DNA of 64,000 nucleotides, taken from the NCBI RefSeq assembly GCF_000686025.1, contig NZ_JMLQ01000004.1, forward strand, positions 62,001-126,000, in the 5' to 3' direction. Position 1 is the first letter of the stretch; each line of letters begins with the position of its first letter. The notes beneath the pieces were generated by a model. That model was not told where the DNA came from, made no database searches, and worked only from the letters and a program-made list of their open reading frames with translations. Below are positions 1 to 8,726 of this stretch, piece after piece. Origin of the DNA: Rhodococcus sp. UNC23MFCrub1.1. GTDB taxonomy: Bacteria > Actinomycetota > Actinomycetes > Mycobacteriales > Mycobacteriaceae. Both the position numbers and the translations under genes were made by a program.

Positions 1-1327
1 TCAACGTCATGTGCACGCCCATGTGGACGCCGAACATCGCCGAACCGTAGGCGCCCACCCCGGAACTGGTCGCCACCAACAGGGTCAGGCACCCTGATGC
101 CCAGGCGACGGTGCATCCGAGCGGCCACGGGTCGCCGCGCCTGCGCAGGCGGACGACGGCCCACCCGTACAGCCCGGCCAACAGGACCGCGCCTGCGCCG
201 GTGACGAAGTCGAAGCGCCAGAACGAGGCGAACTGCGAGAGCGACGGGGGACCAGTGGGCTGAAACCCGAGAAAGACGTCATAGACGGTGGACGCGGTGA
301 CCAGAAAAGCCGGAGCAGGCCGCACGGCCATGAGCACGACCAGCGCCCAGACGAACACCAGGATCACCGACGACGCCTGTGCCGACACTCGCATGTACCG
401 ATCGGACGGAGGACGCCGAACAGCCGCAGTCACGGCGAGGACCGCGGAGACCAGGACGAGTGCCCCTGCCACGAGGGCGAATCGGCCGTACTCCGAATTG
501 AACACAGCTCCCGACGGAAGGAGGATGACGGCCACCACGATCGCTGGTCCCACGGTGAGAACCGCCGCGCACGAGGCGACGACACGATGCCGGGACACGG
601 CCAGGTCGCATTCGCGCGCGTCGCGTCCGTCCACGCGCAGGATCATCGAGCGCAACGAGATCGCGGCGCCGGTCCACACGGAGAAGGCGACCATCGCCAC
701 GATGACTGCGCTGGTACCGATGTCGTGATCGCGGCCCTGCCCGGCGTTGCCGATCACCCAGGCCGGGAGAATCCCGATCACGGAGACAGCGGCCGACGCG
801 GCTAGCGGTACCCAGTTCAGAGTCCAACGCGTGAGGACGACCACGGCGAGAGCGGCGACTGCGCTCACCATCCACGCCTTCGGTGCCTCGTTCGGCGCCA
901 CGAGGTCGAGAAGTGCGCCGCGCCGCACGGCATCGCCCAGACCGATCCCGGTGGCATCCGCCGCGGACACCGGAATCAATGCTGCGGACGACATCAGCCA
1001 GACGGAGCTGGAACGCGCGGCGATCAACAGTGCCGCATAGCCCTCCGGGCCGATGCGCCCGGACTTGGTGACCCGTGTGCAGGTGAGTGCGTGCACCAGC
1101 GCCCCGAGCGTGACCGCGCCGGACAGGGCAGCGACGAACCGCAGCACCACGTACAGCTGAGAGGTGACGATGCCGGGATACGAGTCTCCGCTCGCGAGGT
1201 AGCGGGTGTCACCGGAGACCGCGGTGACCGACACGACGAGGCCGACTGCGACGACGATCGTCGCAGTGAGCACATGGGTCGAGAGTGTGCGAGAGGGCCG
1301 CGACGACGCGTCTCCTGACGAACGCAT
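1..1327 (-). CDS. CopD-CtaG fusion membrane protein (cytochrome c oxidase assembly / copper resistance D), C-terminus cut by window edge
   Basis: Integral membrane protein read leftwards from an ATG at 1327 and still open at the window edge, so only its first ~442 residues are seen. The first ~300 residues form repeated hydrophobic segments with a CopD-like stretch (DHDIGTSAVIV). A CtaG/caa3-assembly part follows, with 'VYDVFLGFQPTGPPSL' and the His/Met-rich 'MFGVHMGVHM' at the edge. This CopD+CtaG architecture is the actinobacterial fused form (as in Mycobacterium tuberculosis Rv0102). The families are linked to copper handling across the membrane and to cytochrome oxidase copper-site assembly. 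It lies 49 bases downstream of the DUF5134 gene on the same strand and probably shares its transcript. The copper role here is inferred from family and context. Confidence 0.85.
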   Translation of the reverse strand, partial: MRSSGDASSRPSRTLSTHVLTATIVVAVGLVVSVTAVSGDTRYLASGDSYPGIVTSQLYVVLRFVAALSGAVTLGALVHALTCTRVTKSGRIGPEGYAALLIAARSSSVWLMSSAALIPVSAADATGIGLGDAVRRGALLDLVAPNEAPKAWMVSAVAALAVVVLTRWTLNWVPLAASAAVSVIGILPAWVIGNAGQGRDHDIGTSAVIVAMVAFSVWTGAAISLRSMILRVDGRDARECDLAVSRHRVVASCAAVLTVGPAIVVAVILLPSGAVFNSEYGRFALVAGALVLVSAVLAVTAAVRRPPSDRYMRVSAQASSVILVFVWALVVLMAVRPAPAFLVTASTVYDVFLGFQPTGPPSLSQFASFWRFDFVTGAGAVLLAGLYGWAVVRLRRRGDPWPLGCTVAWASGCLTLLVATSSGVGAYGSAMFGVHMGVHMTL

Positions 1328-1376
1328 CCCCGGTGTCATCGGCCGCTGCACTGGTCACGGTGGGTCGAGGAAGACG

Positions 1377-2081
1377 TCACATCACTCCCATCATGATGGC
1401 CATCCCGCCGGCCATGGCCACCTCGCACGCGGCGGCGACGGTCTGCGGCTGGTACACGCGTCCCACGGTGGCCACTGCACCGCGCTCCGCGGTGGTGGGG
1501 GCCAGGGCGGCGTCCTGTTCGACTGCGAACATGCGGTGGAGCCAGAGGATCGCGGCCGCGGCGAACGCCAGCGTCAGAGCGAAAGATACGAGGGAGACCC
1601 ACTCCGAACCCGCGCTCGTCCGAGCAGAAGTCTCCATCGCCGCGTGATGGGCGTGCGCGGACGCGTCACCAGCCATCGAATCGCCACCGGAATGATCGTG
1701 TGCGGCGGTGTCGGGCAACCACCCGGCCATGACGACCACCATCCACACCATCGCGGCCATCATGAATGCGTGATAAGCGGCCATCACGGGACCATGACGA
1801 CCGACGTCCACCCGTCGCCGCACACTCGCGAGAACACCCTGCGCGGCCGTGAACACGAACCACAGGGTGGCCGCACCGAAGAAGACACCCTGGGGGAGCA
1901 GGGGTACAACAAGGCCCCACGGCCACGCCATCGCGATCATCGCCACACACATCGCCAGGTGCAGGCCGTGATCGATCACACCGCGGGTCCGCCCGACGTG
2001 GGCCAGCCGCGACACGCAGTAGCCGGCGGCGGCGACGAACAGGGCCGTACAGATCCAGCGCAACGTGCCATCGGCGATCAC
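1377..2081 (-). CDS. DUF5134 multi-pass membrane protein, His/Met-rich
   Basis: About 234 residues from a GTG at 2081 (VIADGTLRW). Other upstream in-frame starts are possible, and none has a strong ribosome site. There are five to six hydrophobic helices. Between helices 3 and 4 lies a long polar segment rich in His and Met (AHDHSGGDSMAGDASAHAHH), and the C-terminus is Met-rich (AMAGGMAIMMGVM). These patterns match DUF5134 proteins of Actinobacteria. His/Met clusters of this kind commonly bind copper, but this has not been shown for the family as far as I know. It precedes the CopD-CtaG gene and diverges from the isocyanide/metallophore operon, which supports a metal-related role. Confidence 0.8.
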   Translation of the reverse strand: MIADGTLRWICTALFVAAAGYCVSRLAHVGRTRGVIDHGLHLAMCVAMIAMAWPWGLVVPLLPQGVFFGAATLWFVFTAAQGVLASVRRRVDVGRHGPVMAAYHAFMMAAMVWMVVVMAGWLPDTAAHDHSGGDSMAGDASAHAHHAAMETSARTSAGSEWVSLVSFALTLAFAAAAILWLHRMFAVEQDAALAPTTAERGAVATVGRVYQPQTVAAACEVAMAGGMAIMMGVM

Positions 2082-2155
2082 GACCGGTCCTCGTCCACGA
2101 TCGAGGTGGGCATCACACGTGGCTGCATGCGCGGTTCGTTCCTCTGCTCGGGCCG

Positions 2156-2175
2156 CACGGGCGCGTAGGCCCGTG
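2156..2175. promoter_or_regulatory. Hairpin in the divergent intergenic region
   Basis: A perfect 7-bp inverted repeat (CACGGGC / GCCCGTG) with a 6-base loop sits between the DUF5134 gene and the metallophore operon. It could be an operator or a leader structure. I see no clear DtxR/IdeR box, Fur box or CsoR-type motif between 2082 and 2341, so how this divergent region is regulated is open. Confidence 0.3.
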
Positions 2176-2341
2176 ATCGTCCACCAGTGGTCGGGTGCCG
2201 CGTACCGAAAGTTCCCGACAGTCCCGGTTCGACTCGACGACCGCGCTCTCGAAGCCGAAACCGATGCACCACAACCGCACTCGTCCGGACGAATTCCCGA
2301 CGGAGGGGAACCCGACCGCGCCCACAGCCGACTACCGAGGC

Positions 2342-3382
2342 ATGAACACTCGTACCTTCTCGACGGCGCTCGTCGCTGTGGCCCTGGTGGCGTCCGCGTG
2401 CACACGGACCGTGGACGCACCCGATCCGACGGCGGACGGAGGTGCCGTCCGGCCCGCGCCTTTCCCCGTCACGGTGGCGGACTGTGCCGGTGAGCCCACC
2501 ACGTTCGACGGGCCACCGGCGACGGTGGTGACAGCCAATCTGGCCGCACTCGAGCTGGTGATCCGTCTGGGGCGGGCGGACAGTGTCGCCGGAACCGGGT
2601 GGGCGTCCGGAGTGTCCACGCTCCCGGACGACGTCCGCGAGGCCGCGGAGACGGTTCCCGTGTTGTCGACCGGTGGCATTCCCAAGGAGGTCCTGCTCAC
2701 CACCGGAGCGCAGGCGTACATCGACGCCTTCGGATCGATGCAGATGATGGGGGGAGACGGATTGTCCGAGGAGGAGATGACCGCTGCCGATATGCGACAC
2801 GTGGTGCTGTCGTCGAGTGCCTGCGCAGCGACACTCCAGGGTGCCCGCACGGACCTGGACGCCGTCTACCGCGACATCGAGAGCATCGGCGCGATCCTCG
2901 ACGCATCTGCCCCCGCAGCCGACCTCGTGGCCGACATGAAGGACACGATCGCCGAGGTCGCCGTCGCACATCCACCGCGGGACGACCGACCGACAGTGTT
3001 CTACTACTCGCCGGACCACACCACGCAGGGGATGACCACGGTCGGCGGTAAGCAGATCGCGAACGCCATCTACGAATTGGCCGGAGCCCGTAACGCATTC
3101 ACCGACGATGCGACGAGCATGCGACCCGTGTCCTGGGAAGACGTCATCGCCGCCGACCCTGATTTCATCCAGATCGCTGTCAGGAACAAGGCATCCGCCG
3201 CGGAGCAGTCCGCCGCGTACGCTGCAGCGCTCGAAACTCTCCGCAGCGATCCGCGAGCGCGTGACCTTCGCGCCGTCCGCGAGCAAAGTTTCATCGACCT
3301 GGGTGCGGAGGAGACCACGCTCCCCGGCATCGCCAACGCGGCCGCCGTGGCGACCATCGCGAACGCCGTCGATGGTTCGTGA
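2342..3382 (+). CDS. Metallophore ABC transporter substrate-binding lipoprotein
   Basis: A 346-residue lipoprotein. The signal peptide ends in a lipobox (VASAC, lipidated Cys at residue 20), which fixes the start at this ATG. The mature part has the class-III (FecB/BtuF, PF01497) fold signature, with 'VVTANLAALELVIRLGRADSVAG' near the N-terminus and 'DPDFIQIAV' plus 'LRAVREQSFIDL' in the C-terminal lobe. This family captures siderophores, haem or cobalamin outside the membrane for a FecCD-type permease. It is the first gene of a six-gene operon, and the permease start overlaps its last 11 bases. Ligand identity is not readable from sequence. Context suggests the product of the downstream isocyanide synthase/P450, bound to a metal. 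Confidence 0.9.
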   Translation: MNTRTFSTALVAVALVASACTRTVDAPDPTADGGAVRPAPFPVTVADCAGEPTTFDGPPATVVTANLAALELVIRLGRADSVAGTGWASGVSTLPDDVREAAETVPVLSTGGIPKEVLLTTGAQAYIDAFGSMQMMGGDGLSEEEMTAADMRHVVLSSSACAATLQGARTDLDAVYRDIESIGAILDASAPAADLVADMKDTIAEVAVAHPPRDDRPTVFYYSPDHTTQGMTTVGGKQIANAIYELAGARNAFTDDATSMRPVSWEDVIAADPDFIQIAVRNKASAAEQSAAYAAALETLRSDPRARDLRAVREQSFIDLGAEETTLPGIANAAAVATIANAVDGS

Positions 3383-4436
3383 CCGCGGTGCCGCGCTGCT
3401 CACCGGCGCCACCACGGTCCTGCTCGTCGCGGGATTCACACTGGCGGTGAGCTACGGATCGACGTCGGTTCCCGTGTCGACCGTGTGGTCGACCGTTCGA
3501 GGAGGTCTGCTCGGTACACCCTTCGCCCCCGGCACGATCGATCTCATCGTGTGGCAGGTGCGCATTCCACGCCCCATCCTCGCCGTCGTCGTGGGTGCCG
3601 GTCTGGGGACGGTCGGGGTCGCCGTGCAGGCGCTGGTGCGCAACGATCTCGCGGATCCGTACCTCCTCGGTATCTCCTCGGGAGCCTCCGTCGGTGCCGT
3701 GTGGGTGTTGGTGTTCGGGGGTGGCGTCGTCGGGACGCTCGTCGGCATCATCGGATCCGCGGTGGTCCTTCCCGTTGCGGCGTTCCTCGGTGCTCTCATC
3801 GCCCTCGCGGTCGTGTGGTCGGTGACCAGAGCCGCGGGCGGCATCGGCGGAGCCTTCGGGCCCACCCGACTCGTCCTGACCGGAGTCACCGTCGGCCAGA
3901 TCCTCACCGCGATCACCAGTTTCATGGTGCTGCAGACCGACGACCAGGCGCAGACCCGCAGTGTCCTGTTCTGGCTGATGGGCTCGCTCGGCGGGGCCAC
4001 CTGGTCGCAGCTACCTGTCACCGTCATCGGGGTCGCACTCGGCGCGGCAGTGCTCTACGGCCGTGCCCGCCACCTCAATGCTCTCGCGCTCGGCGACGAG
4101 ACCGCGTCCTCTCTGGGCATCTCCGTGCTCCGTGTCCGCCGGGAGGTGTTCGTCGTCGTCAGCCTGATGACGGGGGTCATCGTCGCCGTGTCGGGAGCGA
4201 TCGGATTCATCGGGTTGCTCGTCCCTCACCTGTGCCGCTTCGTCGTCGGCGTCGACCATCGCCGGCTGCTTCCCGCCGCGGCTCTGGTCGGGGCGACGCT
4301 GATGGTGTTCGTCGATCTGTCGTGCCGTGTCGCAGCGCGTCTGGTTCATCAGGAACTGCCCGTGAACGTGGTCACCGCCGCGCTCGGAGGCCCGGTCCTG
4401 CTCGTACTTCTCATGACACGGACCGGCCGCCCATGA
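3372..4436 (+). CDS. FecCD-family metallophore ABC permease
   Basis: A 354-residue polytopic protein of the BtuC/FecCD family (PF01032). The core motif 'RIPRPILAVVVGAGLGTVGVAVQ' (residues ~60-80) is the usual RxPR...GAxLaxxGxxxQ signature, followed by 'NDLADPYLLGISSGASVGA'. Around ten hydrophobic segments span the length. The ATG at 3372 lies inside the end of the binding-protein gene, which implies translational coupling, and its stop overlaps the ATPase start (ATGA). A single permease gene is present, so the transporter is presumably a homodimer, as in BtuC2D2. It would import the metal-loaded ligand delivered by the lipoprotein. Confidence 0.93.
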   Translation: MVRDRGAALLTGATTVLLVAGFTLAVSYGSTSVPVSTVWSTVRGGLLGTPFAPGTIDLIVWQVRIPRPILAVVVGAGLGTVGVAVQALVRNDLADPYLLGISSGASVGAVWVLVFGGGVVGTLVGIIGSAVVLPVAAFLGALIALAVVWSVTRAAGGIGGAFGPTRLVLTGVTVGQILTAITSFMVLQTDDQAQTRSVLFWLMGSLGGATWSQLPVTVIGVALGAAVLYGRARHLNALALGDETASSLGISVLRVRREVFVVVSLMTGVIVAVSGAIGFIGLLVPHLCRFVVGVDHRRLLPAAALVGATLMVFVDLSCRVAARLVHQELPVNVVTAALGGPVLLVLLMTRTGRP

Positions 4437-5233
4437 CCGACACCGGACCACCGCCAGTGTCGCTGTCGATCGAGAAGTTGTCGGTTCGACTGTCCGGCAA
4501 CGACATCGTCTCCGATGTCTCCGTCCTCGCTCGGGCAGGGTGCATCACCGGGATCATCGGACCCAACGGCAGCGGCAAGTCGACCCTGCTCCGCACGGTC
4601 TACCGCCACGTGTCACCGACGCACGGGCGCATCGTCGTCGGTGATCGCGACCTGTCGGCCATGTCCACCGAGGCGTCGGCCCGCCTCGTCGCCGCGGTAC
4701 CGCAGGAACGAGAGGGCGCACCGGGTGCGACCGTACGTGACGTCGTCGCGCTCGGCCGGATCCCGCACCAGTCGAGCTTCCGCCGCGAGTCGTCGGAGGA
4801 CCGCGCGGTGATCGATCGAGCTCTCGCCGATGTGGAGATCGAGGATCTCGCAGCCAGGACCTTCCAGTCGTTGTCCGGCGGGGAGAAGCAGAGAGCGCTG
4901 CTGGCTCGATGCTTCGCTCAGGGGGCCGGGGTGTTCGTGCTCGACGAGCCGACCAATCACCTCGACCTCGCGCACCAGGTACAGATGCTGGCGTTGCTCG
5001 AGCGCACGGGCTGCACCTGCCTGATCACGCTGCACGATCTCGGCGTCGCCGCTGCGGTGTGCGACGAGGTGCACGTGTTGTCGAAGGGCGCCATCGTGGC
5101 GTCAGGTCCGCCCTCGGCGGTCCTGACCGGTGCGCTGCTCCGAGACGTGTTCGGCGTGCGTGCGGCAATCGGAAGACATCCGCTCACCGGAGGCGTGCAG
5201 ATCTCGGTGGACTACCTGAGCGAAGCGACATGA
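4433..5233 (+). CDS. Metallophore ABC transporter ATP-binding protein (FecE-type)
   Basis: A 266-residue ABC ATPase with Walker A GPNGSGKST at residues 43-51, signature LSGGEKQR, Walker B 'VFVLDEPTNHLDL' and an H-loop 'LITLHDL'. The sequence is closest in pattern to FecE/BtuD-type ATPases of siderophore and B12 importers. The start codon overlaps the permease stop by ATGA, and its own stop overlaps the MFS start in the same way, so the three uptake genes and the following exporter are translationally coupled. Confidence 0.94.
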   Translation: MTDTGPPPVSLSIEKLSVRLSGNDIVSDVSVLARAGCITGIIGPNGSGKSTLLRTVYRHVSPTHGRIVVGDRDLSAMSTEASARLVAAVPQEREGAPGATVRDVVALGRIPHQSSFRRESSEDRAVIDRALADVEIEDLAARTFQSLSGGEKQRALLARCFAQGAGVFVLDEPTNHLDLAHQVQMLALLERTGCTCLITLHDLGVAAAVCDEVHVLSKGAIVASGPPSAVLTGALLRDVFGVRAAIGRHPLTGGVQISVDYLSEAT

Positions 5234-6453
5234 CGGTGAGCCCGATCGTCCGTAGCGGTGACCGTTGGATCGTCGTCGTCGCTGCCGGGATTCTCTCGTT
5301 CACGGCGATGATGGAGATGTCCGCGTTGAATCTTGCTCTGCCGGCGATCGCTCGACACACGGGGACGACGACAACGGTCGCGCAGATCGCCATCATCGGA
5401 TATCAGGCGATGCTGACGATCTGCCTGATTCCGGCCGGGCGTTTCCTCGCCGCGCACGACGCGCGCCGCACTGTCCTCGGCGCACTGACTCTCTTCGCCG
5501 CCACCGGAGTGCTCGCCGCGTTCGCGCCCGGCGACGAGATCGGCATCGTGTGGACCACGGCGTGGCGAACGCTGCAGGGTGCGGCGGCGGCGGTTCTGTT
5601 CGTCTGCATGCCGCTGCTGTCGACGGGAGCGGTGTCCCCGCAGCGTCGAGCTCGTGCCCTGAGCGTGACCACAGGACTCGGGTCACTCGGGATCGTGATG
5701 GGCCCGGTTCTGGCCGGTCCGCTCATCGACAATTTCGGTTGGCAGTCCGCGCTGCTCCTCAAGATTCCGGCGTGTGTCGCCGCCGGGTGGATTCTCGCGC
5801 GGACGCCGCCGGGGTCGCTCGCCGGGGCACGTGGCCGACCGCCGCGGAGCGACGGTGGCCGGCCGGAGGACGAGACACCGACGAAACACATCGTGCTGGC
5901 TGTGGGTCTGGTCGCGAGTGCTGCATCCGTGGTCCCGCTAGGGGTGTCGATCGCCCTGCAAGCGGCAGGCGGGTCCGCCACCGACGCAGCGATGGTCATC
6001 ATCGTCCAGGCGGCCGCCATGGCTGCGGTCGGTCTCGTCGCGGGCATGCTCGCCGATCGCATCGGACCGTCTCGACTCGTCGTGATCGGGGTTGCGGCGG
6101 TGACTGTCGGACTCGTCGCGATGGTCCTGCACCGCGGCGACTGGAGCATCGGCGAGCTGGCATGGCGATTGGCGCTGGTCGGGGTAGGCATGGGGCTCTA
6201 CGGAGGCCCTGCGCAGGCATGGGTGATGTCCTCGGTCGCTCCGGCACGGGCCGCGATCGCGGCATCGCACATGCAACTCGCCAGAACCACAGGCTTCATC
6301 GTCGGGCCTCTCGTCGCGGCGTCGCTCTGGACGGCGCCCGTCGTACCCAATCCCGCTCTCACCGTCGCCGCCGCGGTCGCCGCGTGCGCCGCCATCCTGC
6401 TTGCCCACCACCGAACTCACCATCGCACCACGTCACGAGAGGACACCCGATGA
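5230..6453 (+). CDS. MFS transporter, likely exporter of the cluster's product
   Basis: A 407-residue major facilitator with about twelve hydrophobic segments. The first helix is 'WIVVVAAGILSFTAMMEMSALNLALPAI', and 'DARRTVLGALTLFAATGVLAAF' fits the loop 2-3 region of DHA2/EmrB-like drug exporters. It sits between the uptake ATPase and the biosynthetic P450 with 4-base overlaps on both sides. That makes secretion of the small molecule made by the next two genes the most economical role. Substrate specificity cannot be inferred from the sequence itself. Confidence 0.9.
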   Translation: MTVSPIVRSGDRWIVVVAAGILSFTAMMEMSALNLALPAIARHTGTTTTVAQIAIIGYQAMLTICLIPAGRFLAAHDARRTVLGALTLFAATGVLAAFAPGDEIGIVWTTAWRTLQGAAAAVLFVCMPLLSTGAVSPQRRARALSVTTGLGSLGIVMGPVLAGPLIDNFGWQSALLLKIPACVAAGWILARTPPGSLAGARGRPPRSDGGRPEDETPTKHIVLAVGLVASAASVVPLGVSIALQAAGGSATDAAMVIIVQAAAMAAVGLVAGMLADRIGPSRLVVIGVAAVTVGLVAMVLHRGDWSIGELAWRLALVGVGMGLYGGPAQAWVMSSVAPARAAIAASHMQLARTTGFIVGPLVAASLWTAPVVPNPALTVAAAVAACAAILLAHHRTHHRTTSREDTR

Positions 6454-7682
6454 CAGACCGCACCCTGCTGGACGGATCTCGCTACCGCGCCGACCCGTAT
6501 CCGCTGTTCGCAACCCTGACCTCGTCCGGGACCGTGCACGCGGTCTCCTTCCCGGCGCTCGACGCCTGGCTGATCACCGGACACGCCGCTGCACGACGCG
6601 CGCTGACGGACCAACGACTGGGGAAGGACCACGCCAGAGCGAACTCCGAGTTCCTGGCCAAGGCGTCGATCATGCCCGAGCCGCAACGATCCCGGCTGCA
6701 GAAGCACCTGCTCCACAGGGACGAACCGCACCACACACGGATGCGATCACTGGTCACAGACCACCTCTCGGCACGCCGATCCGAAGCCCACCGCGATGCG
6801 ATCAGAGCCGACATCGATGCTTTGATCGACGCGATGCCGGCGACGGCGGACGATCGACCGGTGGATCTGGTCGCTGCCGTCGCCGAGGCGCTGCCGATGC
6901 TCGCCCTCGCTCGCGCGATCGGGCTACCGGATCATCTGCGGGACCGATTCGAGCCCGAGTGGCGGACCGTGGTCGCTCCGGTTCCGCCAGGACACCCGCG
7001 ACGAGAGCGCTACGAGAACAACCTCGTGGAACTGCAGGACTACATAAACGACGTGGTACTCGAGTCCCGTGACGAGACCGTGCTCGGCGACATCGTTCGC
7101 GCCGCCGACGCAGCGATCATCACTGTGCAGGAACGAGACTCGATGATCTTTCAACTGTTCGCCGCCGGCCAGGATCCGGTGGCCGCACAACTCGAACTGG
7201 CCCTCGTCGGAGTGCTCGAACGCCCGGTCGTTCTCCAGCAGCTTCGGAACCATCCCGACCTCGTACCGTCCGCCGTCGAAGAGCTGCTCCGCCACGATTC
7301 GGCCTTCAATCTGACGACGTGGAGGTTCCTCGAGGCGGACGGTCACATCGACGGTGTGGCGGTGCCGGCCGGTGACTCGGTCATCGTGGCTCTGGGAGCG
7401 GCCAATCGGGACCCCGAGGTCTTCGAGTGTCCTCACGACGTGCGCATCGACCGATCGCCGAATCCGCACCTCGCATTCGGATACGGGCGTCATGCGTGCC
7501 CGGCAGCGGGTCTGGCGCGCGTCGAGCTGCAGGAAGCGTTGACGGCATTGATCATTCGCTTGGACGGGCTCAGGCCTGCTTACGACCGCAACGACGACCT
7601 CGACTGGTCGAGTTCACCGATCACCCGGGCTGTCGCCGCGCTGCCGGTGCACTACTCGTGCCGACGGAGTGCGAGCGCATGA
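6450..7682 (+). CDS. Cytochrome P450, atypical I-helix
   Basis: A 410-residue bacterial class-I P450. Visible landmarks are the K-helix ExxR (EELLR), 'SPNPHLAFGYGRHACPAAGLAR' around the haem ligand Cys350, and the I-helix 'FAAGQDPVAAQ'. Two departures from consensus stand out. The conserved I-helix Thr (Thr252 of P450cam) is Pro243 here, and the Gly two after the haem Cys is Ala. Loss of the Thr is known in P450s whose chemistry is not plain hydroxylation. The gene is wedged by ATGA overlaps between the MFS gene and the isocyanide synthase gene. In fungi, xanthocillin pathways also pair an isocyanide synthase with a P450, so a tailoring or coupling step on an isocyanide amino-acid derivative is plausible. 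Confidence 0.92.
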   Translation: MTDRTLLDGSRYRADPYPLFATLTSSGTVHAVSFPALDAWLITGHAAARRALTDQRLGKDHARANSEFLAKASIMPEPQRSRLQKHLLHRDEPHHTRMRSLVTDHLSARRSEAHRDAIRADIDALIDAMPATADDRPVDLVAAVAEALPMLALARAIGLPDHLRDRFEPEWRTVVAPVPPGHPRRERYENNLVELQDYINDVVLESRDETVLGDIVRAADAAIITVQERDSMIFQLFAAGQDPVAAQLELALVGVLERPVVLQQLRNHPDLVPSAVEELLRHDSAFNLTTWRFLEADGHIDGVAVPAGDSVIVALGAANRDPEVFECPHDVRIDRSPNPHLAFGYGRHACPAAGLARVELQEALTALIIRLDGLRPAYDRNDDLDWSSSPITRAVAALPVHYSCRRSASA

Positions 7683-8629
7683 CCGTCACGCTTCCCCGTC
7701 ATCTGAGAGACGACGTGACGATGGCGGAGAACATTCTCGAGATACTTCTCGGTCGCCGCCGCGCGGTGCCCGGCGAGGCACCGACCGCGGTTCCGGCAGC
7801 GCTCGAGGCGTCGACGCAGTTCGCGCAGATCATGGCTCACGTTCTGCAGCAGCGTCCCATTCGGATGACGCTGCCCGCCTTTCCCTGTAAGTCGCCGAGT
7901 CCGGACAAGGTGTGTGGAGTTCTGCCCGACGAAGGAGAACGTCTCGCCCTGATGGAGCTCGATGATCTGTGTCGGCGCATCGGCGAGATCTACGAACCGG
8001 GGGCGACACTGACCATCTGCTCGGACGGTCACGTCTTCGCCGACCACATCGGTGTGGACGACGGCGCCATCACCGAGTACGGCACCGCCCTGCGTGCACT
8101 CCTCGACGCCCAGCGCCTCGGCCATCTCGAATGGTTCGATCTCGGCGCACTCTGGCCGGGTCGCACCTTCGAGGACAAACGAACACTGCTCGACACCGCC
8201 TGGTGTGACGGACCCGAGGAAGTTCGAGCACGCGCCCGACACGACGAGGCAGCCGCGCGGCAGCTCAGAGGGGTGATCAAGTTCCTGGCCGAGGACGCTC
8301 CGAGCGGTGACGGCCACACCAGGTCGTACCGACATCGCCGAGCGAAGATCGCTGCGCGACACGTCGTGTCGCGAAGTCAAGGGTGGGGTCGGGTGATCGC
8401 CGCGCACCTCCCGAATCACGTGCGTCTGTCGATTCACCCGCAACCGCGCGGAGCGGACAAGCTGGGGATTCGACTGCTCGACCATGCTGATGCGTGGACC
8501 ACGCCGTGGCATTCCGTGGTTCTCTACAACGCCGATGGAATGCCTGAACTGGTACGCCACGAACACGCGCGGCGCTGCGGCATCCCCCGATTACGCGACG
8601 GACGCATCTCGCACTACGTCGTCACGTGA
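7679..8629 (+). CDS. Isocyanide synthase of the PvcA/IsnA/Dit1 family
   Basis: A 316-residue protein with the DIT1_PvcA (PF05141) pattern: 'LPAFPCKSPSPDKV' near residue 65, 'ICSDGHVFADHIG' near 120, and the C-terminal 'VRLSIHPQP' with 'TPWHSVV'. Family members characterised in Pseudomonas, Xenorhabdus and fungi convert the amino group of Tyr or Trp to an isocyanide using ribulose-5-phosphate as carbon source. The length agrees with the family (about 300-330). The start overlaps the P450 stop (ATGA), and the operon ends just after it at a strong hairpin. Which amino acid is used cannot be read from the sequence. A formyltransferase-like Dit1 activity is the alternative. Confidence 0.9.
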   Translation: MTVTLPRHLRDDVTMAENILEILLGRRRAVPGEAPTAVPAALEASTQFAQIMAHVLQQRPIRMTLPAFPCKSPSPDKVCGVLPDEGERLALMELDDLCRRIGEIYEPGATLTICSDGHVFADHIGVDDGAITEYGTALRALLDAQRLGHLEWFDLGALWPGRTFEDKRTLLDTAWCDGPEEVRARARHDEAAARQLRGVIKFLAEDAPSGDGHTRSYRHRRAKIAARHVVSRSQGWGRVIAAHLPNHVRLSIHPQPRGADKLGIRLLDHADAWTTPWHSVVLYNADGMPELVRHEHARRCGIPRLRDGRISHYVVT

Positions 8630-8638
8630 CTCAGACAA

Positions 8639-8696
8639 CCCCTTCGGCCGGTCCTGCAGCCGCCCCCTGCGGCGGTTACAGGACCGGCCGAAGGGG
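8639..8696 (+). terminator. Strong hairpin terminator of the isocyanide operon
   Basis: A perfect 18-bp inverted repeat (8639-8656 with 8679-8696) starts 10 bases after the isocyanide synthase stop. Its 22-base loop holds a second 5-bp GC stem (8660-8664 / 8671-8675). There is no long T-tract, as is usual in high-GC actinobacteria. It also lies downstream of the converging SnoaL-like gene, so it may stop transcription from both sides. Confidence 0.85.
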
Positions 8697-8726
8697 GCGT
8701 TCGTGACAATCCGCGAGGATGTGCTG

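Noticed and set aside
1206..2168. Long plus-strand open frame opposite the CopD-CtaG and DUF5134 genes
   Set aside because: His/Gly/Arg-rich translation without domain signature, antisense to two recognisable membrane-protein genes.
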